This document shows, piece after piece, positions 8,280 to 17,309 of a stretch of 47,708 nucleotides of DNA; position 1 is the first letter of the stretch; each line of letters begins with the position of its first letter. The position numbers and the translations under genes were made by a program. The notes beneath the pieces are model-generated. The model was not told the origin of the DNA, did not search any database, and saw only the letters and a program-made list of their open reading frames with translations. The DNA is from an uncultured Porphyromonadaceae bacterium (GTDB lineage: Bacteria > Bacteroidota > Bacteroidia > Bacteroidales > Muribaculaceae): contig CAMWSM010000015.1 in assembly GCA_947176915.1 (NCBI GenBank), forward strand, positions 1-47,708, written 5' to 3'.

Positions 8280-9703
8280 ATCAGCGACCGGACTCGGAAA
8301 TAAAACAACGCATGAAGTATGTGGCAGGCGATCTGTTTGCCTCAGCCTTTGCATTTTTTGTTTTCAACGTCTTGCGCTATTCAATTCTGAAAGGGAAAAA
8401 TCAGATACTGGTAAGTTTTCAAGACTTTATCTTCTCTCCGAAATTGATTGTAGAGGAGATTATTGTCCCTATCCTGATGTTGGGGGTGTATTGGCTTTCC
8501 GGATATTACAATCGACCATTCGGAAAATCAAGGCTGGAGGAGATTACCACCACTCTAACGTCGGCTTTAATTAATACGGTATGGATATATCTCGTTTTCC
8601 TCATCAACGACCTCACAGGATTCAGAAAGATCAATTATGAGCTTATAATAGTCTTGTTTGGTTCGCTTGCCTTCTTCACTTATATGGTAAGAATCGCTAT
8701 CACAGGGATTGCCCGGATGCATTTCAGGAAATCTGAATGGAAATTTCGCACTTTGATAATCGGAGATTCCCCACAGGCTCGTGCAACGGCTTATAGTCTG
8801 GAGCATGACTCCCTCCGGGAGGGGTATAATGTGATTGGCTACTATCCGGTTGAAGGTGAAGATAACACGAATGATTCCCTCACGCTTCCCCGCCATATCT
8901 CGCTTTCACAATTCTGCAAGAACAATAAGGTGGATCAGATTGTGATTGCTCTTCAAGAAAGAGATGAGTCAAAGGTGCTTAATATCCTATATGATCTCTT
9001 CATTCTCAATATCCCTGTAAAGATTTCTCCCGACACTTTGTCGTTTCTCACATCTTCGATAAGGCTCAAGGATGTTTATGCCGAACCTTTTATCGACCTC
9101 ACATCGCCGTCAATCACCGAATCCTCTAAGAATATAAAGAGAGTATGTGATGTTGTTTTATCCATATTGGCTCTATTGATTCTTTCACCGGTAATTATTT
9201 GTGTTGCCATAGGGGTCAAGAGAAGTTCTCCCGGAAAGATTTTTTATTATCAGGAGAGAATAGGCAAAAGGCAGAAACCTTTCAGGATTTATAAGTTCCG
9301 GACCATGTGTGAGAATGCGGAGCGCGACATACCCGCTCTTACGGTCAAGGATGACAAGAGAATCACCCCGATAGGGAGAATACTTAGAAAATACAGGATT
9401 GATGAAATACCTCAGTTCTGGAATGTAATAAAAGGAGATATGTCGATTGTGGGTCCACGGCCTGAGCGTGAATATTTCATAAAGCAGATCGTGAAGAAGG
9501 CTCCTTATTATTCACTTGTATATCAGGTGCGCCCCGGAATCACTTCTTGGGGAATGGTGAAATACGGCTATGCCTCCTCTGTTGAGGAGATGGTTGAGCG
9601 GACAAGATATGACTTGATTTATCTTTCCAATATGTCGCTTTTCATTGATGTAAAGATACTGATATATACTCTTCGCACTCTGCTGAGAGGAGAGGGCAAA
9701 TAA
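8276..9703 (+). CDS. Polyprenyl-phosphate sugar-1-phosphate transferase (polyisoprenyl-phosphate hexose-1-P transferase type)
   Basis: 475 residues. The N-terminal half has about four membrane helices (to about 145) and a Rossmann-like middle region (FRTLIIGDSPQARATAYSLE). The C-terminal bacterial sugar transferase domain (about 280-475) carries KFRTM, the Asp-Glu pair in RIDEIPQFWNVIKGDMS, and VGPRPE. Enzymes of this WcaJ/WbaP type move a sugar-phosphate from a UDP-sugar to undecaprenyl phosphate, the first step of an exopolysaccharide, capsule or O-antigen. The sugar cannot be told from sequence. No other polysaccharide genes lie nearby, so its cluster must be elsewhere or it serves a conserved surface glycan. 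Confidence 0.9.
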   Translation: MNQRPDSEIKQRMKYVAGDLFASAFAFFVFNVLRYSILKGKNQILVSFQDFIFSPKLIVEEIIVPILMLGVYWLSGYYNRPFGKSRLEEITTTLTSALINTVWIYLVFLINDLTGFRKINYELIIVLFGSLAFFTYMVRIAITGIARMHFRKSEWKFRTLIIGDSPQARATAYSLEHDSLREGYNVIGYYPVEGEDNTNDSLTLPRHISLSQFCKNNKVDQIVIALQERDESKVLNILYDLFILNIPVKISPDTLSFLTSSIRLKDVYAEPFIDLTSPSITESSKNIKRVCDVVLSILALLILSPVIICVAIGVKRSSPGKIFYYQERIGKRQKPFRIYKFRTMCENAERDIPALTVKDDKRITPIGRILRKYRIDEIPQFWNVIKGDMSIVGPRPEREYFIKQIVKKAPYYSLVYQVRPGITSWGMVKYGYASSVEEMVERTRYDLIYLSNMSLFIDVKILIYTLRTLLRGEGK

Positions 9704-9716
9704 TGAATGTTACGAT

Positions 9717-11519
9717 ATGGCATATAAAGAAACAAATAATGCATTCACAAGATGGTGGATGAAAATTGTCAGCTGGAGGGAGAGACATATCAAGGAGAGG
9801 AATTTCCTGATAATTCTTGCCCTTCTGGTCGGTGTGATATGCGGTTTTGCGGCACAGCTGCTGAAATTTCTGATCCATCTTATCTCCGGTTTTCTGACTG
9901 CCCACATGAGCGCCACCACTGCCAACTACCTATATCTTGTCTATCCTATGGCAGGAATATTCCTTGTAACCCTTTTCCTGAAATTCGTGGTTAAGGATAA
10001 CATTTCTCATGGTGTTACAAAAGTGCTCTATGCGATTTCAAGAAATAAATCCCGATTGAAAAAGCGCAACATGTATTCCTCTCTCGTGGCATCTTCCATA
10101 ACGATAGGATTCGGAGGATCTGTAGGAGCCGAGGGTCCTATAGTTTTTACAGGAGCTGCCATAGGTTCCAATATCGGTCAGGCATTCAGATTGTCGTCGA
10201 GAATGCTTATGCTTCTTGTAGGATGTGGAGCGGCAGCCGGTATTGCGGGAATCTTCCGTGCTCCTATAGCCGGGATGCTTTTCACTCTCGAAGTGCTGAT
10301 GATCGATCTTACCGGCACTACCGTAATGCCTCTCCTGATCTCATCTATTACAGGAGCGACAGTGGCATATCTTCTTGAGGGATATAACGCCGAGTTCTTC
10401 TTCTCGCAAAGCGAGCCTTTCTCAGTTTCCAAAATACCATACGCTGTTCTGCTTGGAATATTCTGCGGATTTATTTCGCTTTACTTCACCCGAGCCATCT
10501 TTATGATGGAGAAGATGTTTTCTCGAATAGGGAATCGCTATCAGAAAATACTGATAGGAGGAGTCATGCTGGCAGGGCTTATATTTGTATTTCCTCCGCT
10601 ATATGGCGAGGGTTACGGGGCAATCAATAATCTTTTGGAAGGGGATTACTCCAAGATTGTCGATGGCACGTTCTTTTATGTTGACAGAGACAATATATGG
10701 TTCATAGCATGCTTTATCGGAGCGATAATTCTCACAAAAGTTTTTGCAACGAGTGCCACAAACGGTGCCGGTGGAGTAGGCGGCACATTCGCCCCCTCTC
10801 TCTTTGTGGGAGCGTTATGCGGATTTCTTTTCGCTTTTGTCTTGAACCATCTTTTTGAAGGAGGAGTGGGAATATCAAGCAAGAACTTCACTCTTCTCGG
10901 CATGGCGGGAGTGATGAGCGGGGTTATGCACGCGCCGCTCATGGCAATCTTCCTCACGGCGGAAATGACGGGTGGATATGGTCTTTTCCTTCCGCTCCTG
11001 ATCGTTTCTGCCTTATCTTATATGACAATCCGGATATTCGAGCCGTACAGCATTTACACGATGCGTCTTGCGCAGAAAGGGGAACTGCTTACTCATGAAA
11101 AGGATAAGGCAGTGCTCACTCTCCTGAAAATTGATAATCTTGTGGAGAGAGATTTTAAGAGTGTGCGTCCGGAGATGAATCTTAAAGAGGTGGTTGATAT
11201 AATTGCCACATCCAACAGGAATCTTTTCCCCGTGGTGGATGGAGAAGGAATGCTGATCGGAACGGTGTTGCTTGATGATATCCGCAACATCATGTTCCGT
11301 CCTGACCTCTACAAGAAGATGCACGTTACCCGTTTCATGTCGATGCCTCCTGCGCGCATTGAAATAAATCAGCCAATGGAGGAGGTTATGCGTATCTTTG
11401 ACAAGACAAATGCCTGGAATCTTCCTGTGGTTGACAATGGAAAATACGTGGGCTTCGTCTCTAAATCAAAAATATTCAACTCCTACCGCCGTGTGCTTCG
11501 CCATTACTGTGATGAATAA
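9717..11519 (+). CDS. CLC-family chloride channel/transporter with two C-terminal CBS domains
   Basis: 600 residues with 10 or more membrane helices. GAEGP contains the gating glutamate Glu139, and GGTFAP (about 355-360) is the second anion-site signature. The first signature, GSGIP in most CLCs, appears here as SHGVT (97-101), so the usual selectivity Ser is His. The inner proton-path Glu of E. coli ClcA seems replaced by Val193 next to Glu192, though this alignment is by eye. Two CBS domains follow (about 475-525 and 540-595), which in other CLCs bind adenine nucleotides. Channel versus H+ antiporter cannot be decided from sequence. It lies 13 bases after the sugar transferase and 48 bases before fmt. 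Confidence 0.92.
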   Translation: MAYKETNNAFTRWWMKIVSWRERHIKERNFLIILALLVGVICGFAAQLLKFLIHLISGFLTAHMSATTANYLYLVYPMAGIFLVTLFLKFVVKDNISHGVTKVLYAISRNKSRLKKRNMYSSLVASSITIGFGGSVGAEGPIVFTGAAIGSNIGQAFRLSSRMLMLLVGCGAAAGIAGIFRAPIAGMLFTLEVLMIDLTGTTVMPLLISSITGATVAYLLEGYNAEFFFSQSEPFSVSKIPYAVLLGIFCGFISLYFTRAIFMMEKMFSRIGNRYQKILIGGVMLAGLIFVFPPLYGEGYGAINNLLEGDYSKIVDGTFFYVDRDNIWFIACFIGAIILTKVFATSATNGAGGVGGTFAPSLFVGALCGFLFAFVLNHLFEGGVGISSKNFTLLGMAGVMSGVMHAPLMAIFLTAEMTGGYGLFLPLLIVSALSYMTIRIFEPYSIYTMRLAQKGELLTHEKDKAVLTLLKIDNLVERDFKSVRPEMNLKEVVDIIATSNRNLFPVVDGEGMLIGTVLLDDIRNIMFRPDLYKKMHVTRFMSMPPARIEINQPMEEVMRIFDKTNAWNLPVVDNGKYVGFVSKSKIFNSYRRVLRHYCDE

Positions 11520-11567
11520 TCTCTAAACGCCTTCATGGTTGCTGTTATCTGTTAAATTAATTTAGAA

Positions 11568-12506
11568 ATGAAGATAGTATTTTTTGGTACACCGGAGTTT
11601 GCAGTCGCCTCTCTGCGCCGGCTCCTTGACGACGGGGCGGATGTGGCGGCAGTAGTCACCATGCCTGATAAAATTGCGGGGCGCGGTCATAAAATGATTC
11701 AAAGCGATGTCAAAAAGTTTGCGGTTGAAAGGGGATTGCCTGTACTGCAGCCTGAAAAACTTAAGAATCCGGAATTTATAGAGCAGCTCAGGAGTATTGG
11801 CGCAGATCTGTTCATAGTCATTGCTTTCAGGATGCTGCCGGAAATTGTATGGTCAATGCCCCCTTTAGGCACCTTTAATCTTCATGCCTCTCTCTTGCCG
11901 AAATATCGCGGAGCTGCCCCAATAAACTGGGCGGTAATAAATGGTGAGGAACAGACCGGCGTAACGACTTTCTTCCTAAAACATGAAATAGACACCGGCG
12001 ATATTATAGAACAGAGAAGCATAGAGATCTCGCCGGAGGATAATGTCGGGGATGTTCATGACCGCCTTATGGAACTTGGGGCAGATATGGTGGCTCATAC
12101 TGTTAAAGAGATTGAGGCAGGAAATGTTAACCCCGTTCCTCAGCCGGCAGGAGACTTCACTCCGGCTCCCAAAATATTTAAGGAGACCTGCAAAATTTCA
12201 TGGTCAGCTTCAGCGCGTGATATCCATAATCTCGTGAGAGGTCTGTCCCCTTATCCTGCTGCATGGTCAACTTTGGAGACAGGGGATAAAAACCATGTTG
12301 CTTTAGATGTGAAAATTTATCAGACTGCTCTTACAGATATTCCGGTTGGAAATAAAAGCCCCGGTGAAATATCGGTCGGTAAGAACAGACTTTTTGTTGC
12401 CGCTTCTGACTACCTTCTTGAAATCCTCTCCCTTCAGCCGGCAGGAAAGAAGCGAATGGATGCGGATGCCTTTCTGCGTGGCTATCACCCCGAAAAATTT
12501 CTTTGA
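11568..12506 (+). CDS. fmt: Methionyl-tRNA formyltransferase
   Basis: Formylates initiator Met-tRNA using 10-formyl-tetrahydrofolate. The N-terminal catalytic domain begins MKIVFFGTPEFAV; the catalytic set Asn104, His106 and Asp142 is seen in FNLHASLLPKYRGAAPINWA and HEIDTGDI. A C-terminal OB-like tRNA-binding domain starts near 205. 312 residues is a normal length. The stop codon sits two bases before the menD ATG, so the two are transcribed and possibly translated together, although their functions are unrelated. Confidence 0.97.
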   Translation: MKIVFFGTPEFAVASLRRLLDDGADVAAVVTMPDKIAGRGHKMIQSDVKKFAVERGLPVLQPEKLKNPEFIEQLRSIGADLFIVIAFRMLPEIVWSMPPLGTFNLHASLLPKYRGAAPINWAVINGEEQTGVTTFFLKHEIDTGDIIEQRSIEISPEDNVGDVHDRLMELGADMVAHTVKEIEAGNVNPVPQPAGDFTPAPKIFKETCKISWSASARDIHNLVRGLSPYPAAWSTLETGDKNHVALDVKIYQTALTDIPVGNKSPGEISVGKNRLFVAASDYLLEILSLQPAGKKRMDADAFLRGYHPEKFL

Positions 12507-12508
12507 GG

Positions 12509-14212
12509 ATGGACACTGAAAAGATATTCTGCTCAACCCTCCTTGATGTGCTTGTCAGCCACGGGGTCAGAGATGTGGTCTGCTCTCCCGGCACCCGTAA
12601 CGCACCCTTGCTCATAGGAGTGGCGGCTCGTGAGGAACTTCATCCTCATGTCGTGATTGATGAGAGAATAGCCGCCTTCACTGCGCTCGGAATGTCAATA
12701 GTAAGCCGGCGTCCGGTAATGACAGTCTGTACGTCCGGCACGGCACTTTTAAACTACGGACCGGCAGTGGCAGAGGCATTTTATCAGTCGGTGCCTTTGA
12801 TTGTGGTTTCCGCCGATCGTCCACGTCAATGGATAGATCAGGATGACTCCCAGACACTTCGCCAGTATGAGGCTTTGGCAAATTATGTAAAGAAAAGTTA
12901 CGAGATTCCGGCTTCGGGAGAGAATGAGGAAGAGATGAGATGGTATGTCAACCGTATCTGCAACGACGCTATGATCGAAGCTCTGTCAGGACGGCCCGGA
13001 CCGGTTCATATCAATATTGCCCTTGGCGGAAATCTGGGATCAAAAGTTGAAAAAAAGGGAGAATCTGAGAGAAAGATCGAGATACTATCAGCAGAGGGAT
13101 TTATAAACCGTGAAATAATTAATTCGCTTGCAAAGGAATTAGTAGGAAAAAGGGTGATGTTTGTGGCTGGATTCATGCCTCCATCGTCAGCTCTAAACCG
13201 GGCGGTACGTCAATTATGTGCGCTTCCAAACGTAGCTCCCTTTTGTGAGACCATTTCCAATCTTCATCTTGAGCCGGAAGCAGCCGATATTGATGCGGTG
13301 TTGACGGCATTCCATCGTTCGGAATTGACAGAGTATGCTCCTGATGTGGTTATCTCCATTGGAGGAGCATTGGTGTCGAGAATGCTGAAGGAATATCTTA
13401 GAGCCAATAAGGGAAAGATTGAGCATTGGGCGATAGGATACCAGCACAATACGGTAGATTGCTTTATGGCTCTAACGAGGAGAATTGAGACTGAACCTGC
13501 ACGATTTATCTCTCAATTGGCAAAGGCTATGTCGAAATTCTCATTCCGCAGCCTTTCCTCTCCTAATTACGCAGAGGTATGGAAAGAGCTGAGGAAAAAG
13601 GCAGGAGAGATCAAGAGGGAATATGTCGGGCAGGTTGGATGGTCGGAACTTAAAGCTTTTCGCCTGATTCTCTCCCACGTTACAGACAGAATGAATCTGT
13701 TCCTTTCCAATGGCACCACCGTAAGATATGCCCAAATTCTCGGACATTATAACGCTCATGCAAGCTATTGCAATCGTGGTGTCTCAGGCATAGACGGTTC
13801 TGTCTCCACCGCCATCGGAGGAGCAATTGCCTACGGGAAACAGACTCTTTTAATCACAGGCGATATGTCAATGGCTTACGATGTTGCATCTTTAGCTCTT
13901 CAGGAAACTCCTGAAGAGATGAAAATTATTGTCATAGACAATAGGGGAGGAGGAATTTTCCGTTTCATATCAACTACATCCACTCTGGAGGAAAGAGAAA
14001 GATTCTTTTGTGCACCTCCTCATCTTCCCCTCAGGCAGTTGGCGGATGGTTACGGGTGGAAATATTTTGAAACTGATAATGAGGAAGGGCTTAAAGCGCT
14101 CCTTCCCTCCTTTTTTGACATGAAAAGCAAGGCAATTCTGAAATTGAGTTGTCCTCCCGAATATAGCGCGGAAGTCTTAAAAAACTATTTCCGCACAAAA
14201 TACTCCTCTTAA
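12509..14212 (+). CDS. menD: 2-succinyl-5-enolpyruvyl-6-hydroxy-3-cyclohexene-1-carboxylate synthase (MenD)
   Basis: Thiamine-diphosphate enzyme that joins isochorismate and 2-oxoglutarate, the first committed step of menaquinone synthesis. SPGTRNAPL near residue 26 and the ThDP-activating Glu52 in DERIAAFTALGMS mark the N-terminal domain; GISGIDGSVSTAIGGAIAYG and TGDMSMAYD mark the cofactor domain; NRGGGIF follows. I take the ATG at 12509 (567 residues); a TTG two codons upstream overlaps fmt and is less likely. Its stop codon TAA lies inside the first unit of an 8-bp tandem repeat. Confidence 0.95.
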   Translation: MDTEKIFCSTLLDVLVSHGVRDVVCSPGTRNAPLLIGVAAREELHPHVVIDERIAAFTALGMSIVSRRPVMTVCTSGTALLNYGPAVAEAFYQSVPLIVVSADRPRQWIDQDDSQTLRQYEALANYVKKSYEIPASGENEEEMRWYVNRICNDAMIEALSGRPGPVHINIALGGNLGSKVEKKGESERKIEILSAEGFINREIINSLAKELVGKRVMFVAGFMPPSSALNRAVRQLCALPNVAPFCETISNLHLEPEAADIDAVLTAFHRSELTEYAPDVVISIGGALVSRMLKEYLRANKGKIEHWAIGYQHNTVDCFMALTRRIETEPARFISQLAKAMSKFSFRSLSSPNYAEVWKELRKKAGEIKREYVGQVGWSELKAFRLILSHVTDRMNLFLSNGTTVRYAQILGHYNAHASYCNRGVSGIDGSVSTAIGGAIAYGKQTLLITGDMSMAYDVASLALQETPEEMKIIVIDNRGGGIFRFISTTSTLEERERFFCAPPHLPLRQLADGYGWKYFETDNEEGLKALLPSFFDMKSKAILKLSCPPEYSAEVLKNYFRTKYSS

Positions 14213-14279
14213 TATCTTAACATCTTAATATCTTAACATCTTAACATCTTAATATCTTAACATCTTAATATCTTAACAT
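14208..14279. repeat. Nine tandem copies of an 8-bp unit CTTAAYAT between menD and menB
   Basis: Nine perfect head-to-tail 8-bp units in which only the sixth base varies, T or C, in the order T-C-T-C-C-T-C-T-C. The array takes in the menD stop codon and fills almost all the 76-base gap to menB. Neighbouring men genes are only 2 and 15 bases apart, so this spacer is unusually long for the operon. It has no inverted symmetry and no open frame of its own. Confidence 0.95.
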
Positions 14280-14288
14280 CTTCACTGT

Positions 14289-15104
14289 ATGTTTAACTGG
14301 AAAAAAATTAAAGACTATACCGACATTCTCTTTGAAGAATTTGAAGGGATTGCCAAGATCACGATTAACCGTCCGAAAGTTTACAACGCATTTCGTCCGC
14401 TCACCAATCGCGAGATGCTTGATGCAATGGCTATTTGCCGTGAACGTTCTGACATCAGGGTCGTAGTTCTCACCGGTGCAGGCGATAAAGCATTTTGCAG
14501 CGGTGGCGACCAGCACGCAAAGGGTCGAGGAGGATACGTGGACTCTGACGGAGTGCCCCGGTTAAATGTGCTTGAACTGCATCACGCCATACGTTCCCTT
14601 CCAAAACCTGTAATAGCAATGGTAAACGGCTATTCCATCGGCGGAGGAAACGTATTGAATGTAGTATGCGATCTTTCCATTGCCTCTGAAAATGCAAGAT
14701 TCGGACAGACCGGACCTAAAGTTGGAAGTTTTGATGCCGGCTTTGGCTCTTCCTATCTGGCGCGGTGTGTCGGACAGAAGAAGGCTCGTGAGATATGGTT
14801 TCTTTGCCGTCAATACACAGCCCATGAAGCATTGGAGATGGGCATGATCAATAAGGTTGTTCCATTTGACCGCCTTGAAGAGGAGGTTGTTGAGTGGTGT
14901 CGCACCATTATGAAACGTTCTCCTCTCGCTATACGCATGATAAAGCGTGGACTGAATGCCGAACTTGACGGACAAGCTGGTCTCATGGAATTTGCCGGGG
15001 ATGCCACTCTTATGTATTATCTTATGGATGAGGCTCAGGAGGGTAAAAATGCCTTCTTGGAAAAGCGAGATCCCAACTTTGATCAATTCCCTAAATTCCC
15101 CTGA
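14289..15104 (+). CDS. menB: 1,4-dihydroxy-2-naphthoyl-CoA synthase (MenB)
   Basis: Crotonase-fold enzyme that closes the naphthalene ring of o-succinylbenzoyl-CoA in menaquinone synthesis. Signatures: [21 protein letters not shown] with the flexible loop after it ([13 protein letters not shown]), [15 protein letters not shown] forming the oxyanion region, and [20 protein letters not shown], which is specific to MenB rather than other enoyl-CoA hydratases. 271 residues is the usual size. It lies between menD and menC, with menC starting two bases after its stop. Confidence 0.97.
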   Translation: MFNWKKIKDYTDILFEEFEGIAKITINRPKVYNAFRPLTNREMLDAMAICRERSDIRVVVLTGAGDKAFCSGGDQHAKGRGGYVDSDGVPRLNVLELHHAIRSLPKPVIAMVNGYSIGGGNVLNVVCDLSIASENARFGQTGPKVGSFDAGFGSSYLARCVGQKKAREIWFLCRQYTAHEALEMGMINKVVPFDRLEEEVVEWCRTIMKRSPLAIRMIKRGLNAELDGQAGLMEFAGDATLMYYLMDEAQEGKNAFLEKRDPNFDQFPKFP

Positions 15105-15106
15105 AA

Positions 15107-16165
15107 ATGAGACTCGCTTTCGCTCCCTATCTGCTTCATTTCAAACAGCCGGGGGGAACTTCAAGAGGCATAATGACCGAGAAGCCCACTTTTCTTGTCA
15201 AGGTCTTTGATGAAAACGATCCTGATCATTTTGGAATTGGCGAGGCAGCGGTATTTCCCGGATTGTCTCCTGAAGCGGATGGGAATTATGTCTGGAAGCT
15301 CACGGAGGTGCTTGCCAATGTCGCGATAGGGAAGCCGACTGATCTTTCACGCCATTCCTCAATTCAGTTCGGGCTGGAGCAGGCTATTCTCGACTTTTCC
15401 AATGGATGCAACGGCATTTATTTCCCTTCCGACTTCACGATAGGAAAATCGCAGATCGAAATCAACGGATTGGTATGGATGGGAAATTTCGATGAGATGA
15501 TTTCCCGAATTGATGAAAAGGTTCGCAATGGGTTTAAATGCCTTAAACTGAAAATCGGGGCTATCGACTGGAAAAAGGAGATCGAGATGATAGAATATGT
15601 TAGAAGTCATTACTCTTCGCGACAGTTGATGATAAGAGTGGATGCCAATGGGGGATTCTCCATGGAAAATGCCTTGCCGCGTCTCCGGCGTCTCGCCCGC
15701 CTTGACATTCATTCAATCGAGCAGCCCATTCCTGCGGGACACCCGGAACTGATGGCTTTCCTATGTGCCGAATCCCCTCTTCCAATTGCTCTTGATGAGG
15801 AACTTATTGGAAAGGGAACTATTGAAGAACGCATGCACACTCTTGATCTCATCAAGCCCGCATTCATTATTTTAAAACCCGCTTTATGCGGTGGATTTTC
15901 CGGAGGAACCGAATGGATAAGTCTTGCGCGCGAAAGAGGAATAGGATGGTGGATCACCTCCGCTCTTGAATCGAATGTAGGTCTTAATGCCATAGCTCAG
16001 TGGACAGCCTCTATGCAAGCCGAGGGACCGCAAGGGCTTGGCACAGGGGGGGTGTTTACAGACAATTTCATCACTCCTGTAAGCCTTGATAAAGACCAAC
16101 TTTCCTTTAATCCTTCTGAGAAATTTAACTACGACCAATTCAAGGATCTGAAGTGGCATTGTTAA
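15107..16165 (+). CDS. menC: o-Succinylbenzoate synthase (MenC)
   Basis: Enolase-superfamily dehydratase that aromatises the MenH product (SHCHC) to o-succinylbenzoate. Acid-base Lys147 and Lys149 lie in KCLKLKIG; the metal ligands are Asp179 (RVDANGGFS), Glu205 (SIEQPIPAG) and Asp230 (ALDEELIG), with the opposite-face Lys257 in LKPALCGGFSG. 352 residues. A dipeptide epimerase or another muconate-cycloisomerase-like enzyme has the same fold, but position in the men operon makes MenC the clear choice. Confidence 0.93.
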   Translation: MRLAFAPYLLHFKQPGGTSRGIMTEKPTFLVKVFDENDPDHFGIGEAAVFPGLSPEADGNYVWKLTEVLANVAIGKPTDLSRHSSIQFGLEQAILDFSNGCNGIYFPSDFTIGKSQIEINGLVWMGNFDEMISRIDEKVRNGFKCLKLKIGAIDWKKEIEMIEYVRSHYSSRQLMIRVDANGGFSMENALPRLRRLARLDIHSIEQPIPAGHPELMAFLCAESPLPIALDEELIGKGTIEERMHTLDLIKPAFIILKPALCGGFSGGTEWISLARERGIGWWITSALESNVGLNAIAQWTASMQAEGPQGLGTGGVFTDNFITPVSLDKDQLSFNPSEKFNYDQFKDLKWHC

Positions 16166-16180
16166 GAAAAATGATTGTAG

Positions 16181-17134
16181 ATGAAATTTGAAGACTTTAT
16201 TGAGGAGTGGCATAATGCCGCTCCTTACATTATCGTACGTACCTCCGGCTCTACGGGGCAACCTAAAGAGATTCAATTGGAGAAGGAGTTTGTGAAGGAA
16301 AGTGCACGGCGTACAAATTATTTTTTTACCATCTCCTCCGGCAGTCGGCTGCATTCCTGCGTGGGTGCGGATTTCATAGGCGGGAAAATGATGGCTGTTC
16401 GTGCCTCGCTTGCCGGATGTGATTTCACCTGGGAAAAACCTTCCAACCGACCCTTGGGGGATCTCTCCGTAAGTGATGAGATTACATTGTTGTCAGTGGT
16501 TCCCTCTCAAATGATTCATATTCTCGACAACTCGGATAAGATGCCCATAATAAGAAATTTTCTTATTGGCGGGTCTGCAATCACCCCTTCGCTTCGTAAG
16601 AGAATCGCAGAGAGTGGGCTTCGGGCTTTTGAAAGCTATGGAATGACTGAGACTGCTTCTCACATAGCATTGAGGAAAATTGAATCTGAGGAAGGATGGT
16701 TTGAAACTCTTCCCGGTATTGAAGTAGATCTTGACAACAGGGGGTGTCTTGTCATCAGATTTCTTTCAGGAGAAATTTTTGTTACAAATGACATGGCAGT
16801 TCTCCGGTCGTCTACCAATTTTAAGATCAAGGGGAGATATGACAATGTCATTATTACCGGAGGGAAAAAACTGCATCCTGAAGATTTGGAGAAAAGGATT
16901 TCTCATTTGTTTGAATCAGAATTTTTAATCTCTTCCGAAGAAGATGAAAAATGGGGGGAGAGAGTTATTTTAATAATAGAGGGGAGTCCATCCGGACGTA
17001 CAGAAAAAGAGATTCTGTCAGAAGTAAGTAAAATCGTGGAAAAATGGGAAGTTCCTAAAAGTGTGAAATGGGTCGATAAGTTACCGCGCACTCCTAATGG
17101 AAAGATAGTGCGCTCCTCCTTCCTTACCAAGTGA
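16181..17134 (+). CDS. menE: o-Succinylbenzoate-CoA ligase (MenE), short form
   Basis: Adenylate-forming ligase that activates o-succinylbenzoate with CoA. The ATP-binding loop RTSGSTGQPKEI is at 20-31, SYGMTETASHIALR near 151, KGRYDNVIITGGKKLHPEDLE in the hinge, and the C-terminal lysine in PRTPNGKIVRS. At 317 residues it is shorter than the roughly 450-500 of Bacillus or E. coli MenE and starts almost at the P-loop, so most of the usual N-terminal subdomain is missing. All catalytic parts remain, and I believe short MenE forms are usual in Bacteroidetes. It is the last gene of the menD-B-C-E run; menF and menH are not in the window. Confidence 0.92.
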   Translation: MKFEDFIEEWHNAAPYIIVRTSGSTGQPKEIQLEKEFVKESARRTNYFFTISSGSRLHSCVGADFIGGKMMAVRASLAGCDFTWEKPSNRPLGDLSVSDEITLLSVVPSQMIHILDNSDKMPIIRNFLIGGSAITPSLRKRIAESGLRAFESYGMTETASHIALRKIESEEGWFETLPGIEVDLDNRGCLVIRFLSGEIFVTNDMAVLRSSTNFKIKGRYDNVIITGGKKLHPEDLEKRISHLFESEFLISSEEDEKWGERVILIIEGSPSGRTEKEILSEVSKIVEKWEVPKSVKWVDKLPRTPNGKIVRSSFLTK

Positions 17135-17246
17135 TCAAATTAAGGATTCCTGGAGGTTAATTTCCCAAAAAACGTGAAAATGAATAAAAAATAGCCCTGA
17201 AAGGATAAAAAAGTTAAGTAGGTTTTTATGTTACAAAAAAATGTTA

Positions 17247-17254
17247 TAAATTTG
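17247..17254 (+). promoter_or_regulatory. Probable -7 element (TAAATTTG) for the Crp/Fnr gene
   Basis: TAAATTTG matches the Bacteroidetes -7 element. The -33 position holds only TTTT (17223-17226, 20-bp spacer), so the match is partial. ATGTTA occurs twice just upstream and might be a regulator site. The leader would be about 50 nt. Confidence 0.45.
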
Positions 17255-17309
17255 TGTTGTGAAACATAAAATGTGAATTTTTACCCCGTAACCATTCTCT
17301 CAATTAGAA

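Noticed and set aside
14208..14279. Possible CRISPR array
   Set aside because: Units are 8 bp with no spacers; it is a simple tandem repeat.
17135..17165. AAATTAA/TTAATTT dyad after menE as a terminator
   Set aside because: The stem is A/T only with a long loop and no T run; too weak to call.
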